Assembly (NCBI RefSeq): GCF_014635285.1
Contig: NZ_BMCR01000001.1
Location: 1-64,000, forward strand
Length of the DNA: 64,000 bases
DNA from: Stappia taiwanensis
GTDB taxonomy: Bacteria; Pseudomonadota; Alphaproteobacteria; Rhizobiales; Stappiaceae
Direction of reading: 5' to 3'
In this document: positions 35,301 to 43,217 of the stretch, piece by piece
Position numbering within the stretch: the stretch's first letter is position 1
Layout: each line of letters opens with the position of its first letter
The notes under the pieces: generated by a model
Seen by the model: the letters and a program-made list of their open reading frames with translations, nothing else
Databases searched by the model: none
Told to the model about the DNA's origin: nothing
Translations under genes and position numbers: made by a program

Positions 35301-36691
35301 GAAAAGGCGCGCCCGCTGGCGGCCAGCTTGAGCGGGCCGGCAAGGCTTTCCATGCCAGCCAGGCGCGGTGCCAGGGTGGCAATGGTCGCATCGAGCGTGA
35401 ATGGCAACTCCGGCTCTTCGGCGGAAAGGTCGGCATCGCTGCCGGCAAGGCGCAGGTCGAGCCCGTCGAGCCGGGCTTCCTGTGTGTCGACGCTCTGGCT
35501 GGTCAGGGACGCCGACCAGTCGAGGGCCGACAGGGTGCCGGAGGCGCTGAGCTGCATGTCGCTCTCGCCAAGGGCGATCCGCCGGTCGGGCAGCTCAAGC
35601 GCGATCATCGCGCCGGCGCCAGCCGAAAGGGCCACCTGCGTGGTGAGGTCGATGCTGCCGGTGCCGGGCGCATAGCGCGCGGTGGAGGTCGCGCGCAGGG
35701 TTCCGGTCGAAAGCTCCGCATCGAGGACAAGCGGGGTGAAATCCTCGCCAAGGCGTGCCTTGGCCGAAAGCGCGGTCTGGCCGAGCAGGAAGGCTTCGGC
35801 CACCGGCGGGGCGAGCGGCGCCAGCGCGCCGCCAAGCGTGAGGGTAACATCCCGCTCAGCGCCGTCGCGGGTCAGGCGGGCATTGCCGGCAACTTCCGTG
35901 GCGCCGTCCAGCTTGACCTGAAGGTCGGCGCGCCAGTCATCCAGCGGCCCGTCGCCCTCAAGCGACAGCGACAGGGCGGGCAGGCCCGGAACCTCCAGAA
36001 GCCGCGCCGTGAGCCCGCCGCGCGGCTCATCGACGGCAACGGAAAAGGTCAGGGTATCCTCTTCGGGGGCAAAGCGCGCCGAGGCCAGCACCGTCCCTTC
36101 GGTTCCGTCGGTGCGGGCAATCGACAGGGTGCCGGCCAGGGTGGTCGGGCCGGTTGCCAGCCAGGCGTCGCCGCTGGCGGTCAGGCTCATCGCCGCGCCG
36201 GCGATGTCTTGTCCCAGTCGGATATCCTCGATGGCGAAATGCTTCAGGGCCAGCGGAATGCCGGGCAGGCCGCCGCCTTCGCTCGCGTCGCTGGCCTCGG
36301 CAGCGTCTGCCGCAGGTTCGGGCAGGCGGGCAAGATCGACCTCGCCGATGGTGGCCTGTTCAATGTCGAGCGCGCCGGCCAACAGGGCGGTGGGACGCCA
36401 ATTCACCGCAAGATCGGCGACCGTCAGATAGGGCCCGTGTGCATCGGACACTTCGATCCGCGAGATCGCCGCATCCAGCCCCCAGCTCAGCCTGATATCG
36501 GAAATGACGATTTCCGCGCCCGGTGCCGAGGCGAGCGCGCTCACCAGCCGTCCGGCCAGCGCCTGACCATTCCTGGTCTGCAGGGCGGCAAGGGTCAGCA
36601 CCCCCAGCACGATGACCAGCGCCACCAGGGCAAGAAGGAGTTTCGGCAACAGAAGCAGAAGGCGGGAGGTCCGCCGCCAGGAGAACGACAA
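32306..36691 (-). CDS. tamB: Translocation and assembly module protein TamB
   Basis: 1,461-residue protein anchored in the inner membrane by an N-terminal helix (LLLLLPKLLLALVALVIVLG, about residues 12-31). Long repetitive beta-rich (AsmA-like) stretches span the periplasm. The C-terminal DUF490/TamB domain is clear (ILARLLFGRSMSELSPLQIAQ, then GKYLNENIYLGVKQG and a terminal FYEREFGD). With TamA it forms a bridge used for insertion of some outer-membrane proteins and probably for lipid transport. It follows tamA in the same direction after 216 bases. Confidence 0.93.
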   Translation of the reverse strand: MSFSWRRTSRLLLLLPKLLLALVALVIVLGVLTLAALQTRNGQALAGRLVSALASAPGAEIVISDIRLSWGLDAAISRIEVSDAHGPYLTVADLAVNWRPTALLAGALDIEQATIGEVDLARLPEPAADAAEASDASEGGGLPGIPLALKHFAIEDIRLGQDIAGAAMSLTASGDAWLATGPTTLAGTLSIARTDGTEGTVLASARFAPEEDTLTFSVAVDEPRGGLTARLLEVPGLPALSLSLEGDGPLDDWRADLQVKLDGATEVAGNARLTRDGAERDVTLTLGGALAPLAPPVAEAFLLGQTALSAKARLGEDFTPLVLDAELSTGTLRATSTARYAPGTGSIDLTTQVALSAGAGAMIALELPDRRIALGESDMQLSASGTLSALDWSASLTSQSVDTQEARLDGLDLRLAGSDADLSAEEPELPFTLDATIATLAPRLAGMESLAGPLKLAASGRAFSAESRIALDRLTLDHPAAALALTKAGLSPTEVAGDLSFRLPDLAAFAALSGQPLSGAAEGTLTASLNPETLAGELKAAMTARDLSTGIAHADAFLTEPLRLTMTAQGDSDGQLTLSALSVEASGLKATASGTSDLQTVSADLRVDASGLDRIDPRVEGDLTLEAKLSGPLTGPKVAATLRAPTLTLAGKPVGDLALDADISTDQTALAADIKVSALVDGARLEGQLAAKPQGAGLVAETLSLRLGRNAITGEFSLADLAAPLDGLAGKARIEAPDLAAFSTLALTELAGALSGEISIAPENGAPQAAVALTGSDIAAGPVRIGSLSANATLRDPVRSPQAEGTVSLASLDLSGTPVARIDATARTEGAGTAFTVDARLTDTPTADGVALEGALEPNDTGLVLSLARLDGRYMGIDTRLAAPARILHGNDGVTRIEALTLGLGSGSLAVTGSAGETLALDASLNSIPLALANAFTSGLGISGTASGTAKVTGTPASPLANWSIALASLSAEPLRSNGLPPLAIASEGAFANDRVTQTTRVTGPEGLAITVKGPVALAAPTRMDIDISGSAPLALARQKLILSGFSGVGTFDIAGKVSGPLTGPRYSATIRPRGVSLTQLSSGFTLNGLAGQVDVSNTGAALNGIRANIAGGGTVTVGGRVGFDAGIPADINVAVQNGRYSDGRIVTATLNAALALSGPLADAGRAARLSGTVTIPRAEITIPSTFPGAIDPVAVVHRHAPAAVRAQDRALRRDEGGSSGGGGGSAPIALDLTVTSPGQMFVRGRGLDAEMGGTLRIAGTVADPNAVGGFSMRRGRMDLLRRRLTFDKGNVSFTGSLTPSLDFAATTSADGTSITITVKGEADAPVIALTSSPDLPQDEILARLLFGRSMSELSPLQIAQLGASVLTLTGGSGEGPLGSLRNSLGLDAIDIDAGGEGGPSVSVGKYLNENIYLGVKQGTESNSSRVTVDIDVTKSLKLRGEMGADGESKAGIFYEREFGD

Positions 36692-36907
36692 GGCTATCTA
36701 TCCCTTCAGGCGCCAAAGCGATTCGCGCGCAGTATCTTGCTCGATCTTGTTAAAGCATAATCATGGCTTCACCGCGAAGACCCGGGTTTTTGGGCGTCCC
36801 GGTTCGCTCGCAGGCCACGGATCCGGAATCAGATTGTCCGCATTCGGCCGCAGGCTCTTGAAGCGGAAGATATTTTTCTCCGTTGCGTCAGAGAGGGCGT
36901 GGACGGC

Positions 36908-38881
36908 CTAGAATGCCTGGCTAAGCCCCAGATAGATGGCGAATTTCGGGTCGTCCTTGTCCGGGGACAGCGGCACGGCCACATCGAGCCGAAGCGGGCC
37001 GACGGGCGTGAAATAGCGCAGGCCCGCGCCGACGCCGATCTTCAGGGCCTGGGAGAAATCCGGGTACATGGCATCGAAGGCATTGCCCGCGTCGACAAAG
37101 CCGACAAGGCCGATGGTCTCGGTGACGCGCATGCGCACTTCCGCCGAGGCTTCGACAAAGCTGCGCCCACCGGTCACCTCGCCGTTGAGGCGCGGGCCGA
37201 TGTTGCGATAGGCATAGCCGCGCACGGAACCGCCGCCGCCGACGAAGTAGCGCCGCGCCGCCGGCACGTCACGCACCGAGGGCGCGATGATGCTACCGGC
37301 ACCGACCCGGCCGGCGAGGACGAAACGTTTGGCCTCGTCGAGCGCCTGATAGGTCGAGGCGTAGCCGCGCACGAACAGCATGCCGTTGCCGCCGCGCATG
37401 TCATAGGCCGGCTCGGCGAACAGCAGCGCGTTGATGCCCTTCGTCGGATTGAGCGGATCGTCACGGGTGTCGTAGGACAATTCGCCGATGACCCCGGCCA
37501 TCATGTAGGTGTTGTCGCCGAAGACGTCCTGTTCATCGGCATAGAAGAACTCTCCGCCAACCCTGGCGGACAGGCTGTCGCTGAACTGGCGCACCAGAAA
37601 GGCATCGGCGGTGATGCTGCGGCTGCGATAGGCGTCGGGGACTTCCTGTTTCGCGCCGAGACTGGTGGTGAATTTGGTCAAGGGGCCGAACGCACCGGGC
37701 TTTTCAAAGGCGATGCGGGCGGCGTACTCTAGGTCCGACAGGGCGTTCTGGCCAATCCGTCCGACGGAGCCTTCAAGGCTCAGGAGCTCGCCCTTGCCGA
37801 ACAGGTTGCGCCGGCGCCAGTAGGATTCGACGCCGAACCCTTCCGAACTCGACCAGTTCGCGCCAAGGCCGATGACATTGCGCTTGCGCTCCGACACCTC
37901 GATGGTGATCGGCAACAGGCCATCGGGTCCCGGTGCCTTGCCCTCGACAATCCGGACGCTTGAGAAGATCCCAAGATCGTTCAGGCGCTTGTTGGCGTCC
38001 TTGATTGCCTTGGGGTCATAGACAGCGCGGGTCGGGATCATCGCCTGTTCGATGACGAAGTCCGGGTCGGTGCGCTTCGTTCCGGACACGGTGACCTCGC
38101 CGAAGCGTGCTTCCGGTCCGACGGTGACCGAAAGCCGCACATCGAGCTGGTTGTTGTCGTGATCGGCGACGATCTCGCGCTGGCCGATCCGGGCAAAGGC
38201 ATAGCCGCCCGCTTTCAGGTCACGGACGATCCGCGCTTCCGCGCGCAGGATTGCGTCGGATTTGGCAACTTCGCCGCGCACCAGGCCATAGTCGGACGGG
38301 CTGTCGACAAGCGCGCGCGCGGCGGCGGAGGCATCGCGCGCGTCGATGGAAATGGTTCCGAAGGTAAAGCGCGGACCGGGCGTGACGGAAATCGTCACCG
38401 GCACCGGGCGTGGGCCGGGAAGGGAGGGGGCGGCAAGCGCCTGCTGCAGCTCCAGCCCGGCCACCCGGATCGACACGGTTCCGGCGTAGTATCCCTCCAC
38501 ATAGAGCTGGCCGACCAGCCGTTCGAAGTCGGCAATGGCGCGGGCCACAAGCCCGGCTTCCCCCGAGGGCGGCGTCGCCTGTTCGCTGACGAGTTGGGAG
38601 GCGCCGTTCAGCGTCTTTTCGAGGTCGCTGTCCTCACCGGCCAGGGTGAGCGTGACCTCATAAGGGAACGGGTTGGGGATACCGTTTTCCTCGGCGTCCT
38701 GGGAACTGGAGAACGGGTTCCAGCCAAACAGGTCGAAGGCGTGTGCCGGGGCGTCGCTGAGAGCGAGGGATACAAGGAACGTCGACAGTAGCAGGCCCGC
38801 ACGCGCGCGCGCGCCGGCCGCACGAAAGGGTGCGGCGCACGACGGGGTGCCTGTTGCTGGCGTACTCCCATTGATGCGCAC
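36908..38881 (-). CDS. tamA: Translocation and assembly module outer-membrane protein TamA
   Basis: About 657 residues with a GTG start. A signal-like segment (GLLLSTFLVSLALSDAPAHA) leads into periplasmic POTRA-type domains (roughly residues 60-290) and a BamA/Omp85 family C-terminal beta-barrel, with the lid-loop type segment SVRGYAYRNIGP and an aromatic final residue (GLSQAF) as needed for barrel insertion. GTG at 38881 is favoured because AGGA lies 7 bases upstream; an ATG at 38986 would add 35 residues with no similarity. It is in tandem with tamB. Confidence 0.9.
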   Translation of the reverse strand: MRINGSTPATGTPSCAAPFRAAGARARAGLLLSTFLVSLALSDAPAHAFDLFGWNPFSSSQDAEENGIPNPFPYEVTLTLAGEDSDLEKTLNGASQLVSEQATPPSGEAGLVARAIADFERLVGQLYVEGYYAGTVSIRVAGLELQQALAAPSLPGPRPVPVTISVTPGPRFTFGTISIDARDASAAARALVDSPSDYGLVRGEVAKSDAILRAEARIVRDLKAGGYAFARIGQREIVADHDNNQLDVRLSVTVGPEARFGEVTVSGTKRTDPDFVIEQAMIPTRAVYDPKAIKDANKRLNDLGIFSSVRIVEGKAPGPDGLLPITIEVSERKRNVIGLGANWSSSEGFGVESYWRRRNLFGKGELLSLEGSVGRIGQNALSDLEYAARIAFEKPGAFGPLTKFTTSLGAKQEVPDAYRSRSITADAFLVRQFSDSLSARVGGEFFYADEQDVFGDNTYMMAGVIGELSYDTRDDPLNPTKGINALLFAEPAYDMRGGNGMLFVRGYASTYQALDEAKRFVLAGRVGAGSIIAPSVRDVPAARRYFVGGGGSVRGYAYRNIGPRLNGEVTGGRSFVEASAEVRMRVTETIGLVGFVDAGNAFDAMYPDFSQALKIGVGAGLRYFTPVGPLRLDVAVPLSPDKDDPKFAIYLGLSQAF

Positions 38882-39295
38882 GAGATCGTCCTGACGTCTG
38901 GTCCCGGGGTGTGTGCCCGGGCTCTCTACCGGTTCTGCCGGGTTATGGCACGTTTGCTGTCCGATTTCGATTCCGTTTCCGGTCATGAGAAACGCTCGGA
39001 CGGCCTTCAGGATGGGGTTGCAGGGTTAAGTTTGTCTCACCTTGTCGGGCGGTAAAGGCGGACAAGCGCATACTGGAAAGGCAGAACCGGCGGATTCCGC
39101 AAGGTTCCGGGGGAAAAGGAAAAGGGTCAAATTGATTCCAGTTGGTTAATGTTTTCTTGAGATGATGTTGCCGTTCGAACACAGCCACCGATGGAGCGTC
39201 CGGTGGCTTGTAACGTTCTTGGACTCGCGCCTCGCGCGGTGGTAACAGGATGCATCCGCGCGAGGGGCTGCGGACAAAGTGCGAATGGGATCTGG
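38882..39295. other. Divergent intergenic region between tamA and the capsule export gene
   Basis: About 410 bases with no supported gene. It should contain divergent promoters for tamA (minus) and the KpsD/RkpU-type gene (plus). An AT-richer patch at about 39115-39175 (GGTTAATGTTTTCTTGAG) is the best place for the latter. I could not define a confident -35/-10 pair. Confidence 0.4.
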
Positions 39296-40426
39296 ATGCG
39301 GTTTCTTCTTGTTGCGATCTGTGCATCTTTCCTGACGGGCTGCGGGGCGCTGCCGGGGCAGGGGCCGACGGCAATCACCATCACCTCCGAGGATATCGAG
39401 GGCGATGCGATCCGCTCGCAATATGCGCTGATCAACGTGGACCGGAAAGCGGTCAACGCCATCCACGCCTATCGTCCGGAATTGTTTTCCAAGAGCTTTC
39501 GCAAGGTGCCCGGTGGGAGCCGGTCCAGTCGTCTGGGCATTGGCGACCGGCTGGTGGTGACCATTTGGGAGGCGGCGCCCGAAGGGCTGTTCTCCACCCC
39601 CGATGGCAAGCAGGTCTCGGTGCCGGTCGTCGTTGACGAGAACGGATACATCTTCATTCCCTATGCCGGGCGGATCCGCGTTGCCGGCCTGTCGGTCGAG
39701 GGTGTGCGCGCCGGCATTCAGGAGCGGCTGAAGGGCAAGGCGATCGAACCGCAGGTTCTGGTGGTCGTCGAGGGCAACGAAAGCAGCGGCGTGGTGGTCG
39801 TCGGCGATGTGAACAAGCCGGGCCAATACACCATGTCGGTACGCGGCATGCGGCTTCTGGAAGCGGTCGCCCGGGCGGGCGGGTCGCGCCAGGCCACCTA
39901 TGAGACCGTCGTCACCGTCAAGCGGGGCCGCGGGGCGGGGACCGCGCGGCTCGTCGATCTGATCGAATACCCGGAAAACAACATCTGGCTGGTGCCCGGC
40001 GACAACATCCTGCTGACGCACAAGCCGCGCACCTTCTCCGCCTTCGGAGCGGTAAAGAGTACGCAGCTCGTGCCGTTCAAGACCGAATCGGTGACGCTGG
40101 CCGAGGGGCTCGCGCAGGTCGGCGGGCTGAAGGACTTTTTCGCCGATGCCGCCGGTATCTTCCTGTTCCGCTATGAGGACCGCGCTCTGGTGCGCAAGCT
40201 CAAGGGGCCGAGCGCCGACAAGTTCACCAGCAACCGCGTTCCGGTTGTCTACAAGCTCAATCTGCGTCAGGCCGAGGCATTTTTCCTCGCCCGCTCGCTG
40301 GAGATGCGCGACAAGGATATCATCTACGTCGCCAATCATCCGACCGCGGAATTCGGCAAGTTCCTGCAGATCATCGGCCCGCTTCTGTCGAACGTGAACA
40401 CGGCCAATGCGCTGATCACCGATTAG
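39296..40426 (+). CDS. Polysaccharide export lipoprotein, KpsD/RkpU-like (Poly_export family)
   Basis: 376-residue outer-membrane auxiliary export protein. The N-terminus MRFLLVAICASFLTGCGA is a lipoprotein signal with lipobox LTGC. The polysaccharide export domain follows (RLGIGDRLVVTIWEA, then VVVDENGYIFIPYAGRI), then SLBB-like repeats (VVVVGDVNKPGQYTM and FSAFGAVKSTQLVPF). It would form the channel through which capsule or K-antigen leaves the cell. The ATG at 39296 is picked because it begins the signal peptide. It heads the plus-strand capsule genes; KpsM/T/E partners are not in the window. Confidence 0.9.
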   Translation: MRFLLVAICASFLTGCGALPGQGPTAITITSEDIEGDAIRSQYALINVDRKAVNAIHAYRPELFSKSFRKVPGGSRSSRLGIGDRLVVTIWEAAPEGLFSTPDGKQVSVPVVVDENGYIFIPYAGRIRVAGLSVEGVRAGIQERLKGKAIEPQVLVVVEGNESSGVVVVGDVNKPGQYTMSVRGMRLLEAVARAGGSRQATYETVVTVKRGRGAGTARLVDLIEYPENNIWLVPGDNILLTHKPRTFSAFGAVKSTQLVPFKTESVTLAEGLAQVGGLKDFFADAAGIFLFRYEDRALVRKLKGPSADKFTSNRVPVVYKLNLRQAEAFFLARSLEMRDKDIIYVANHPTAEFGKFLQIIGPLLSNVNTANALITD

Positions 40427-40491
40427 GCGGTCGTGGCCATCGGGCCAGATTGCGGGAATGATGAACGGGTGCTGAAATAGGGACGCAAGAC

Positions 40492-40518
40492 ACGCAGGGG
40501 CGCCATGGCGCCCTGCGT
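40492..40518 (+). other. Intergenic hairpin after the export lipoprotein gene
   Basis: ACGCAGGGGCGCCA (40492-40505) can pair with TGGCGCCCTGCGT (40506-40518) with one bulged G. This leaves no free loop unless the central bases open. There is no U-tract. It may attenuate transcription from the export gene into the kps genes. Confidence 0.5.
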
Positions 40519-40558
40519 CTGGCGGATGTCGGGTCGTTAGGGGGGGCAGACAAGACAG

Positions 40559-41911
40559 ATGTCCAACGATCCATCCCCGCACACCGTTCTCTTCCTTCAG
40601 GGGCCTCCGTCGAACTTTCCGCGCATCGTTGCCGACGAGCTGGAAAAGCTTGGACACAAGACGTTTCGCATCAATCTTTCCCTGTCCGACTGGCTGTTGT
40701 GGCATGATCGACGGGCGGTGAGCTTTCGCGGCGGGCTCTCGGCCTGGCCGGCGTTTCTGAAGGCGTTTCTGCTCCGCCACCAGGTGACGGATATCGTCTA
40801 TTATCAGGATCGGTTTCCTTACCATTCGGCGGCGATCGAGGTGGCCCGGGAGCTCGGCCTGCGGGTGATTGCCTATGAGAATGGCTACCTGCGTCCCGAC
40901 TGGATCACGGCGGAGCGGGTGGGCATGTCGGTCCGCTCCCAGTTCCCGGCCGATCCCGGTGCGATTCTTGCCGCCGCGCGCGACTTGCCGCCCATCGATC
41001 TCACGGTGCGTTACCGGCATCCCTTTCCGCTGGAGGCCACCCATGAGGTGGCATTCCACCTGATCAATTTCTTCGTGCGTGCCTTTTATCCCCGGTTCGA
41101 GGCGGACAAGTATTACAGCCCGTTGTTCGAATATCTGTCGATGCTGCCACGGCTCCTGTTTTCCCGGCGTCGGGACCGGATCGCCAAAATTCTGATCGAC
41201 GACGTGATCGAATCCGAAGCGCCCTATTTCGTCTTTGCTCTTCAGCTTCAGAGCGATTACCAGCTTCGCTACAATGCTCCGTTCCCGCATCTGGCCGATG
41301 CGCTCGAAAAGACGATTGCCTCTTTCGCGCAGCATGCGCACCCGGTGGCGCAGCTCGTGGTCAAGGTTCACCCGATGGATCAGGGCATCGAGCCCTGGGG
41401 GCGGATCGTGCGGCAGTTGGCGCGCAAGTATCGGGTGAAGCGGCGCGTGCATCTGGTCGATGGCGGGCATCTGGTGACCTTGCTTCAGCATGCCAGCGGC
41501 GCGTTGATGGTCAACAGCACCACCGGTTTGCACGCCGTCGATCTCGGCTGTCCGGTGAAGATCCTTGGCGCGGCGATCTATGATTTGCCTGGGCTGACCT
41601 GTCAGTTGCCACTCGATCAGTTCTGGCGCAATCCGCAGGCGCCGGACGAGGAGGTTCTGGAGGCCACGCAGCGGCTGCTGGGGCATACCATCCAGATTCA
41701 GGGCAGTTTCTATTCCCGCGCCGGCAAGCAGGCGGCGGCCCGGGAATTCGCCGCCCGGCTCGGCGCCGGTCGGATCAATGGCCCCGGAGGCTGGGTGGAG
41801 CCGCCGCCACGGGAGGAAAAGGCCCGGGCCATGGGCTTGCCGCTGACCTACAGCGAGGAAATGGCCGTGCGTGGCAAGGTCGGACGGTGGCGTCGTGCCT
41901 GGCGCGGGTGA
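40559..41911 (+). CDS. KpsS-like capsule polysaccharide biosynthesis protein, copy 1
   Basis: 450-residue protein of the Capsule_synth family (KpsS type). It has the N-terminal TVLFLQGPPSNFPRIVADEL, a central HPMDQGIEPWGRI (His-Pro typical of the CMP-Kdo site) and VNSTTGLHAVDLGCPVKILG. KpsS proteins are Kdo transferases that start the poly-Kdo linker on a lipid at the cytoplasmic face. No signal peptide is present. It overlaps the next gene, a paralogue, by 41 bases, so the two are translationally coupled. Confidence 0.85.
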   Translation: MSNDPSPHTVLFLQGPPSNFPRIVADELEKLGHKTFRINLSLSDWLLWHDRRAVSFRGGLSAWPAFLKAFLLRHQVTDIVYYQDRFPYHSAAIEVARELGLRVIAYENGYLRPDWITAERVGMSVRSQFPADPGAILAAARDLPPIDLTVRYRHPFPLEATHEVAFHLINFFVRAFYPRFEADKYYSPLFEYLSMLPRLLFSRRRDRIAKILIDDVIESEAPYFVFALQLQSDYQLRYNAPFPHLADALEKTIASFAQHAHPVAQLVVKVHPMDQGIEPWGRIVRQLARKYRVKRRVHLVDGGHLVTLLQHASGALMVNSTTGLHAVDLGCPVKILGAAIYDLPGLTCQLPLDQFWRNPQAPDEEVLEATQRLLGHTIQIQGSFYSRAGKQAAAREFAARLGAGRINGPGGWVEPPPREEKARAMGLPLTYSEEMAVRGKVGRWRRAWRG

Positions 41912-43217
41912 GGGCCAGTCCCCGGCCGGGGCGACACGGCAGCCGGTTCGGCGGTTTCTGTTTCTGCAAGGGCCGTTGTCGCCACTTTTTCGGCGGATCG
42001 GCGCCCGGCTCACCGAGGCCGGGCATGAGGTGCGCCGTATCAATTTCTGCCCCGGCGACTGGTTGCACTGGCATGGGCGTGGCACCATCAGCTATCGTGG
42101 GAGGAGCGCGGACTGGCCAGCCTTCATCGCCGGGTATCTGGCAGAGCATGGCATCACCGATCTGGTGGTGCACGGCGACACGCGGCCCTATCACCGGGCG
42201 GCGGTGCGGGCGGCTGAGGATCTTGGCATTTCAGTGGCCGCCACCGAACTGGGCTATCTGCGGCCCGGCTGGATGACCATTGAACGTGGCGGCCTTTCCA
42301 CCCTCAGCCGCTTTCCCGATACCGCCGACGCAATCCGCGCCGCCGCGCATGCCGCCGGGACCGTTGACCTTACGCCGCGCTACCCCGGCTCTTTCGCGCT
42401 GGAAGCCTGGCAGGATGTCTCCTACCATCTGCCGAATGTGCTCCTGGGATTTCTCTACCCGGGCTACCGGCGCCACACGCCGCTGCATCCGGTCGTCGAT
42501 TACAGCCGCTGGCTGTTGCGGCTTGCCGGCGCGCGGCGGCGAAAAGCGCGCGCGGTCCGGCGCCAGAAGGCGCTGGCGGATGGGAAAGGGCCGCTGTTTC
42601 TGCTGCCTTTGCAGGTGGAGGGGGATTATCAGATCCTCGCCCATTCGCCCTTCGCCACGATGGCGGAGGCGCTGGAGCGGATCATGACCTCCTTCGCCGC
42701 CCACGCCCCGGCGGATGCCCGGCTCGTTGTCAAATCGCACCCGCTGGACAATGGCCATCGCGACTGGCAGCGCTGTGTCACCGAGCTCGCCCGTCGGTTG
42801 GGGCGAGAGGACAGGGTGGTGTTTCTCGATGGCGGTGCGCTGCCGGAGCTGCTGCGCCGGGCAGCGGGGCTCGTCACCGTGAATTCCTCCGCCGGGCTGG
42901 AGGCCTTGCGAGCCGGGGTGTCCGTGAAAACGATGACCCCGGCGCTCTATGATGTCGCGGGATTGACCCATCAGGGCGAGCTGGACGGATTCTGGTCAGC
43001 GCCCGAGGCGCCCGACAGTGCGCTCCTTGCCGATTTCGTCACCGCCATTGCCGCCAGCCTTCAGGTGCGCGGCTCGATCCACAACCGCGCCGGGCTCGAT
43101 GCGGCGGTCGACGGCATGGCGGCGCGCATTCTGACCCAGACGCTCAACGCGCCGGCCAAACCGGTGGAACCGCCACCGCGTCTTGCGCGGGCCCGGGCCC
43201 TCGGGGTGCCGTTGTGA
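41871..43217 (+). CDS. KpsS-like capsule polysaccharide biosynthesis protein, copy 2
   Basis: 448-residue paralogue of the preceding protein. It has the matching blocks FLFLQGPLSPLFRRIGARL, INFCPGDWLHWHGRGTISY, the HPLDNGHRDWQR histidine-proline block and VNSSAGLEALRAGVSVKTM. The GTG at 41871 gives an N-terminal extension of about 20 residues; another GTG at 41895 is possible. Tandem KpsS-like genes are unusual, since most group 2 capsule loci have one. The copies differ widely, suggesting distinct acceptors or linkages rather than recent duplication. Its end overlaps the next gene by 4 bases. Confidence 0.82.
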   Translation: MARSDGGVVPGAGEGQSPAGATRQPVRRFLFLQGPLSPLFRRIGARLTEAGHEVRRINFCPGDWLHWHGRGTISYRGRSADWPAFIAGYLAEHGITDLVVHGDTRPYHRAAVRAAEDLGISVAATELGYLRPGWMTIERGGLSTLSRFPDTADAIRAAAHAAGTVDLTPRYPGSFALEAWQDVSYHLPNVLLGFLYPGYRRHTPLHPVVDYSRWLLRLAGARRRKARAVRRQKALADGKGPLFLLPLQVEGDYQILAHSPFATMAEALERIMTSFAAHAPADARLVVKSHPLDNGHRDWQRCVTELARRLGREDRVVFLDGGALPELLRRAAGLVTVNSSAGLEALRAGVSVKTMTPALYDVAGLTHQGELDGFWSAPEAPDSALLADFVTAIAASLQVRGSIHNRAGLDAAVDGMAARILTQTLNAPAKPVEPPPRLARARALGVPL